A stretch of DNA of 17,897 nucleotides from Anaerolineae bacterium. Lineage in GTDB: Bacteria; Chloroflexota; Anaerolineae; 4572-78; J111. The stretch spans positions 1 to 17,897 of the forward strand of contig JAGRBY010000080.1 in assembly GCA_020433835.1 (NCBI GenBank). The letters run 5' to 3'. Of the stretch, positions 15,839-17,897 are shown in pieces. The notes under the pieces were generated by a model. It was not told where the DNA came from. It saw only the letters and a program-made list of their open reading frames with translations, and made no database searches. The translations under genes were made by a program, and so were the position numbers. Every line of letters starts with the position of its first letter. Within the stretch, counting starts at the first letter, position 1.

Positions 15839-16696
15839 ATGACAACCGACTCAAAGGATTTCTTCACCTACGAGGAATATCACGAGGCAGCCGACTTCAT
15901 TCGCTCTAAAACCAACCATCAGCCGAAAATAGGGCTAATCTTAGGTTCGGGTCTTAGCCCGCTCGCTGATGAGATTGAACTGGCTGATATTATTCCCTAT
16001 CAAGAGATACCCCATTTTCCCCACTCAGGCGTGGTCGGGCACGCCGGGCGATTGGTCATCGGTCGGCTGGGTGGGCAAACCCTGATCACGATGCAAGGCC
16101 GCTCGCATTTTTACGAAGGTTATCCGCTACAGCATATTACTCTCCCTATTCGGGTTATGAAACTTCTTGGCGTGACCATGTTGATTGTCACCAATGCCGC
16201 CGGAGGCATCAATACCGGTTTCAAGGCCGGTAACCTGATGCTCATTACCGATCACCTTAATTTTGTGGGCAACGGCGGTCAAAATCCACTGCGAGGCCCT
16301 AACCTGGAAGAATTTGGGCCTCGTTTTCCCAGTATGGCTCAGGCTTATAGTCCCCACTTGGTGGGTTACGCGCGTCAAGCCGCGCAAGAGCTGGGCCTTA
16401 CCCTCCAAGAAGGGGTGTATGCCTACGTAGCGGGTCCTTCGTTTGAAACCCCCGCCGAGATTCGCTTTTTGAGTGCGGTGGGGGCCGACGCCGTCGGGAT
16501 GTCGACCGTACCGGAAGTGATTGTGGCCAACCACTGCGGAATGGCTGTAATGGGCATCAGCACTATTACAAATATCACAATTCGTGAGCTTCACTCCGGT
16601 TTAGAAACATCTCATGAAGAAGTTCTTGAAACTGGTAAAAAAATTGTTCCCCAATTAATCGCGTTGCTTAAAGCCATTGTAGAAAAGATCGAATAA
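15839..16696 (+). CDS. punA: Purine-nucleoside phosphorylase (trimeric, 6-oxopurine type)
   Basis: Cleaves inosine or guanosine with phosphate to the free base and ribose-1-phosphate in purine salvage. The 285-residue protein matches the trimeric NP-I family: G-S-G-L-S with phosphate-binding S37, H68 in V-V-G-H-A-G, the M-Q-G-R-S-H-F-Y-E-G motif (R88, H90), V-T-N-A-A-G-G-I (118-124), E203 in A-G-P-S-F-E-T-P-A-E, M221 in V-G-M-S-T-V-P-E, and N245 in T-I-T-N. E203 and N245 are the residues that give preference for 6-oxopurines. Methylthioadenosine phosphorylase is a relative but usually differs at these sites. The start ATG follows a GAGGAG site. A terminator separates it from xerC, so it should have its own promoter, which I could not pinpoint in the short gap. 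No link to carbon fixation is apparent. Confidence 0.95.
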   Translation: MTTDSKDFFTYEEYHEAADFIRSKTNHQPKIGLILGSGLSPLADEIELADIIPYQEIPHFPHSGVVGHAGRLVIGRLGGQTLITMQGRSHFYEGYPLQHITLPIRVMKLLGVTMLIVTNAAGGINTGFKAGNLMLITDHLNFVGNGGQNPLRGPNLEEFGPRFPSMAQAYSPHLVGYARQAAQELGLTLQEGVYAYVAGPSFETPAEIRFLSAVGADAVGMSTVPEVIVANHCGMAVMGISTITNITIRELHSGLETSHEEVLETGKKIVPQLIALLKAIVEKIE

Positions 16697-16813
16697 AATA
16701 TTCCATCTATGGCTGATAACTTGTAAAATACGTCCCAAAATCCCGAAAAATAAGAGCATATTGGTGGGGTTACGTCCCATTTTTACAGCATTCCGGCCAG
16801 GTCTAACCCTTTA

Positions 16814-16867
16814 ACAAACAGGGGTATGCAGGCTTGAAGTGATTTGCCACCATTTATCCCTGTTTGT
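16814..16867. promoter_or_regulatory. Inverted repeat overlapping a promoter
   Basis: ACAAACAGGG (16814-16823) and its exact reverse complement CCCTGTTTGT (16858-16867) are 34 bases apart. The second arm fills the space between the -35 and -10 boxes of the downstream promoter, and the first lies about 20 bases upstream of the -35 box. This suits a repressor bound at two half-sites or a looped structure. Confidence 0.5.
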
Positions 16868-16872
16868 ATACT
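16844..16872 (+). promoter_or_regulatory. Sigma-70 promoter for the membrane protein gene
   Basis: TTGCCA (16844-16849, 5 of 6) and TATACT (16867-16872, 5 of 6) are 17 bases apart. Transcription would begin near 16879, giving a leader of about 40 bases. Confidence 0.6.
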
Positions 16873-16918
16873 TTATCCTTGATATCAACCTTACGGAATC
16901 GAGACAATACAACCGCCT

Positions 16919-17677
16919 ATGCTTGAATTTCTCAGGCCAATCATCGACTTTGCCACCTGGCTTTACATCGGTCTAGGATTACTGGGCCTCTTTTTTCTGA
17001 GAGTAATGTGGCTAGCTCGAAAGGATAGAACCCGATCGATCTTTACGCTTGAACGTGAAAATGCCAGCGTTCGCTTAACACGTGCCTTTGCAGGCTTTAT
17101 GATTGTTTTAGCCGGGGTACTGGGCGTTTATTATCTCAGTGTGGTGACGCCTGCCATTGTGCCTCCGCCACCGGATACCCCCACACCAACGCCTATTTTG
17201 GCGCTGCCACCTACACCAACGCCGCCGCCTCTGCTGCCCACGCCCACGCAAACGCCAACGGTGCTACCTACACCCACGTTAGTAAATGGACTGGCCATTG
17301 GGACGGAAAACAGCACCCCTGTACCCGCCGTGCAGCCAACTCCGGCTCCGGCGTTATCAAATGGTCAAGCACCCAACTGTTCTAATTCCGACGCTCGTAT
17401 TACACAACCGGGTAATAATGCGCAAGTAGCCGGGATGGTTCAAGTTATGGGGTCAGCCGCTATTGATAACTTTCAATATTACAAGTTCGAATTTCGCGAC
17501 CCAACCACGGGCGAATGGATTTTTATTTCGCGATTTGATAATATGGTTCCATCCGGTGTTCTCGGGCCTTGGAACAGCGATACCCTTACTCCGGGTGAGT
17601 ACGACTTTCGGTTGGTTGTGGTCGATAATACCGGCAACTTTCCTGAACCGTGCGTCATTCGGATTCGGGTTCAGTGA
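16919..17677 (+). CDS. Membrane protein with Pro/Thr-rich linker and C-terminal beta-sandwich domain
   Basis: Function unknown. The 252-residue protein has two predicted membrane helices (about 12-32 and 55-75) joined by a basic/polar cytoplasmic-looking loop. A linker of about 75 residues rich in PTPTP and PPP words follows, then a C-terminal domain from about residue 155. This domain (ITQPGNNAQVAG, FQYYKFEFRD, GEWIFI, GEYDFRLVVVDNTG, C-V-I-R-I-R-V) looks like an extracellular Ig-like or carbohydrate-binding-like beta-sandwich. One Cys at each end of it could form a disulfide. From memory, Pro/Thr-linker proteins with this type of domain are common in Chloroflexota, often near cell-envelope genes. 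No ribosome binding site is obvious before the ATG. It may display the domain outside the membrane to bind sugars or wall polymers. Confidence 0.8.
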   Translation: MLEFLRPIIDFATWLYIGLGLLGLFFLRVMWLARKDRTRSIFTLERENASVRLTRAFAGFMIVLAGVLGVYYLSVVTPAIVPPPPDTPTPTPILALPPTPTPPPLLPTPTQTPTVLPTPTLVNGLAIGTENSTPVPAVQPTPAPALSNGQAPNCSNSDARITQPGNNAQVAGMVQVMGSAAIDNFQYYKFEFRDPTTGEWIFISRFDNMVPSGVLGPWNSDTLTPGEYDFRLVVVDNTGNFPEPCVIRIRVQ

Positions 17678-17705
17678 ACATAAGTTCTAAAGTCACCCTG
17701 GCCGT

Positions 17706-17734
17706 GTGACAAATTTTGATAAAAGTGGTAGAAT
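17706..17734 (+). promoter_or_regulatory. Strong sigma-70 promoter pointing off the right edge
   Basis: GTGACA (17706-17711, 5 of 6) and TAGAAT (17729-17734, 5 of 6) are 17 bases apart, with TGG before the -10 box as at the xerC promoter. It would start transcription near 17741, straight into the MITE-like element, towards a gene beyond the window. Confidence 0.6.
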
Positions 17735-17765
17735 CGAATGAAGTTTAGACTCATTTAACTTACTT

Positions 17766-17896
17766 ATGAGTTACGCACTTCAAAAGGTGACAGTCACTTC
17801 GATGTATTAGATCGAGCTATCTGGGCCAAATGGACGCTCATTTGTAGTGAATAAGTGACTGTCACCTTGCCGGATACACCCAACTGTGTAACTCAT
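17766..17896. mobile_element. 131-bp MITE-like element (copy B), inverted relative to copy A
   Basis: Exactly the same length as copy A (1814-1944) and, reverse-complemented, identical at 123 of 131 positions; all eight differences are transitions. Both 16-base inner arms (AAGGTGACAGTCACTT and its complement) are unchanged. The outer inverted repeats match at 13 of 15. Only one base follows it in the window, so a target duplication cannot be checked. It lies in the leader of the transcript from 17706-17734. Confidence 0.8.
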
Positions 17897-17897
17897 A

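Overview
The window reads as a chromosomal piece of a bacterium, most likely a Chloroflexota (green non-sulfur) lineage, with a Calvin-Benson-Bassham (CBB) carbon-fixation cluster. The phylum is an inference. It rests on a red-type form I RuBisCO with CbbX, PRK-family proteins with a G-D-S-A-A-G-K P-loop, a cytoplasmic HisKA_3/NarL two-component pair, a membrane protein with a Pro/Thr linker and C-terminal beta domain, and AT-rich gaps full of fold-back repeats. I see no rRNA, tRNA or CRISPR array.

Minus strand, in transcription order from 14.4 kb down to 0.1 kb: histidine kinase, NarL-type response regulator (8-bp overlap), cbbL, cbbS, cbbX, a phosphoribulokinase (prk2), a CbbY-like HAD phosphatase, transketolase, transaldolase, a second phosphoribulokinase (prk1), ribulose-phosphate 3-epimerase, and a secreted lipoprotein esterase. 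PRK makes RuBP, CbbL/CbbS fix CO2, CbbX reactivates inhibited RuBisCO, CbbY probably destroys an inhibitory by-product, and Tkt, Tal and Rpe regenerate ribulose-5-phosphate. No CbbR-type LysR regulator is present. The kinase/regulator pair lies directly upstream of cbbL and a perfect palindrome sits upstream of the predicted cbbL promoter. No SBPase/FBPase, aldolase, GAPDH or PGK is in the window.

Plus strand, from 14.6 kb to the right end: a XerC/D-type tyrosine recombinase ending in a clear intrinsic terminator, a trimeric-type purine nucleoside phosphorylase, a two-helix membrane protein with a Pro/Thr linker and C-terminal beta domain, and a promoter pointing off the right edge.

The gaps are unusually structured. 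Nearly every gap of the cbb cluster holds a fold-back sequence, mostly of different families. They include a perfect 28-bp palindrome between cbbL and cbbS, a perfect 15-bp-arm hairpin between tal and prk1, and a 26-bp-arm fold-back that supplies the candidate cbbX promoter. A 131-bp MITE-like element occurs twice in opposite orientation (1814-1944 and 17766-17896); the first copy has a 7-bp direct repeat at its ends, and all 8 differences between copies are transitions. Both window edges lie at repeats, as expected of a metagenome contig.

The most noteworthy features are the two-component (not CbbR) setting of the RuBisCO genes, two divergent PRKs in one cluster, transaldolase in place of the usual SBPase branch, and the intergenic palindromes that may set operator or mRNA-processing behaviour.
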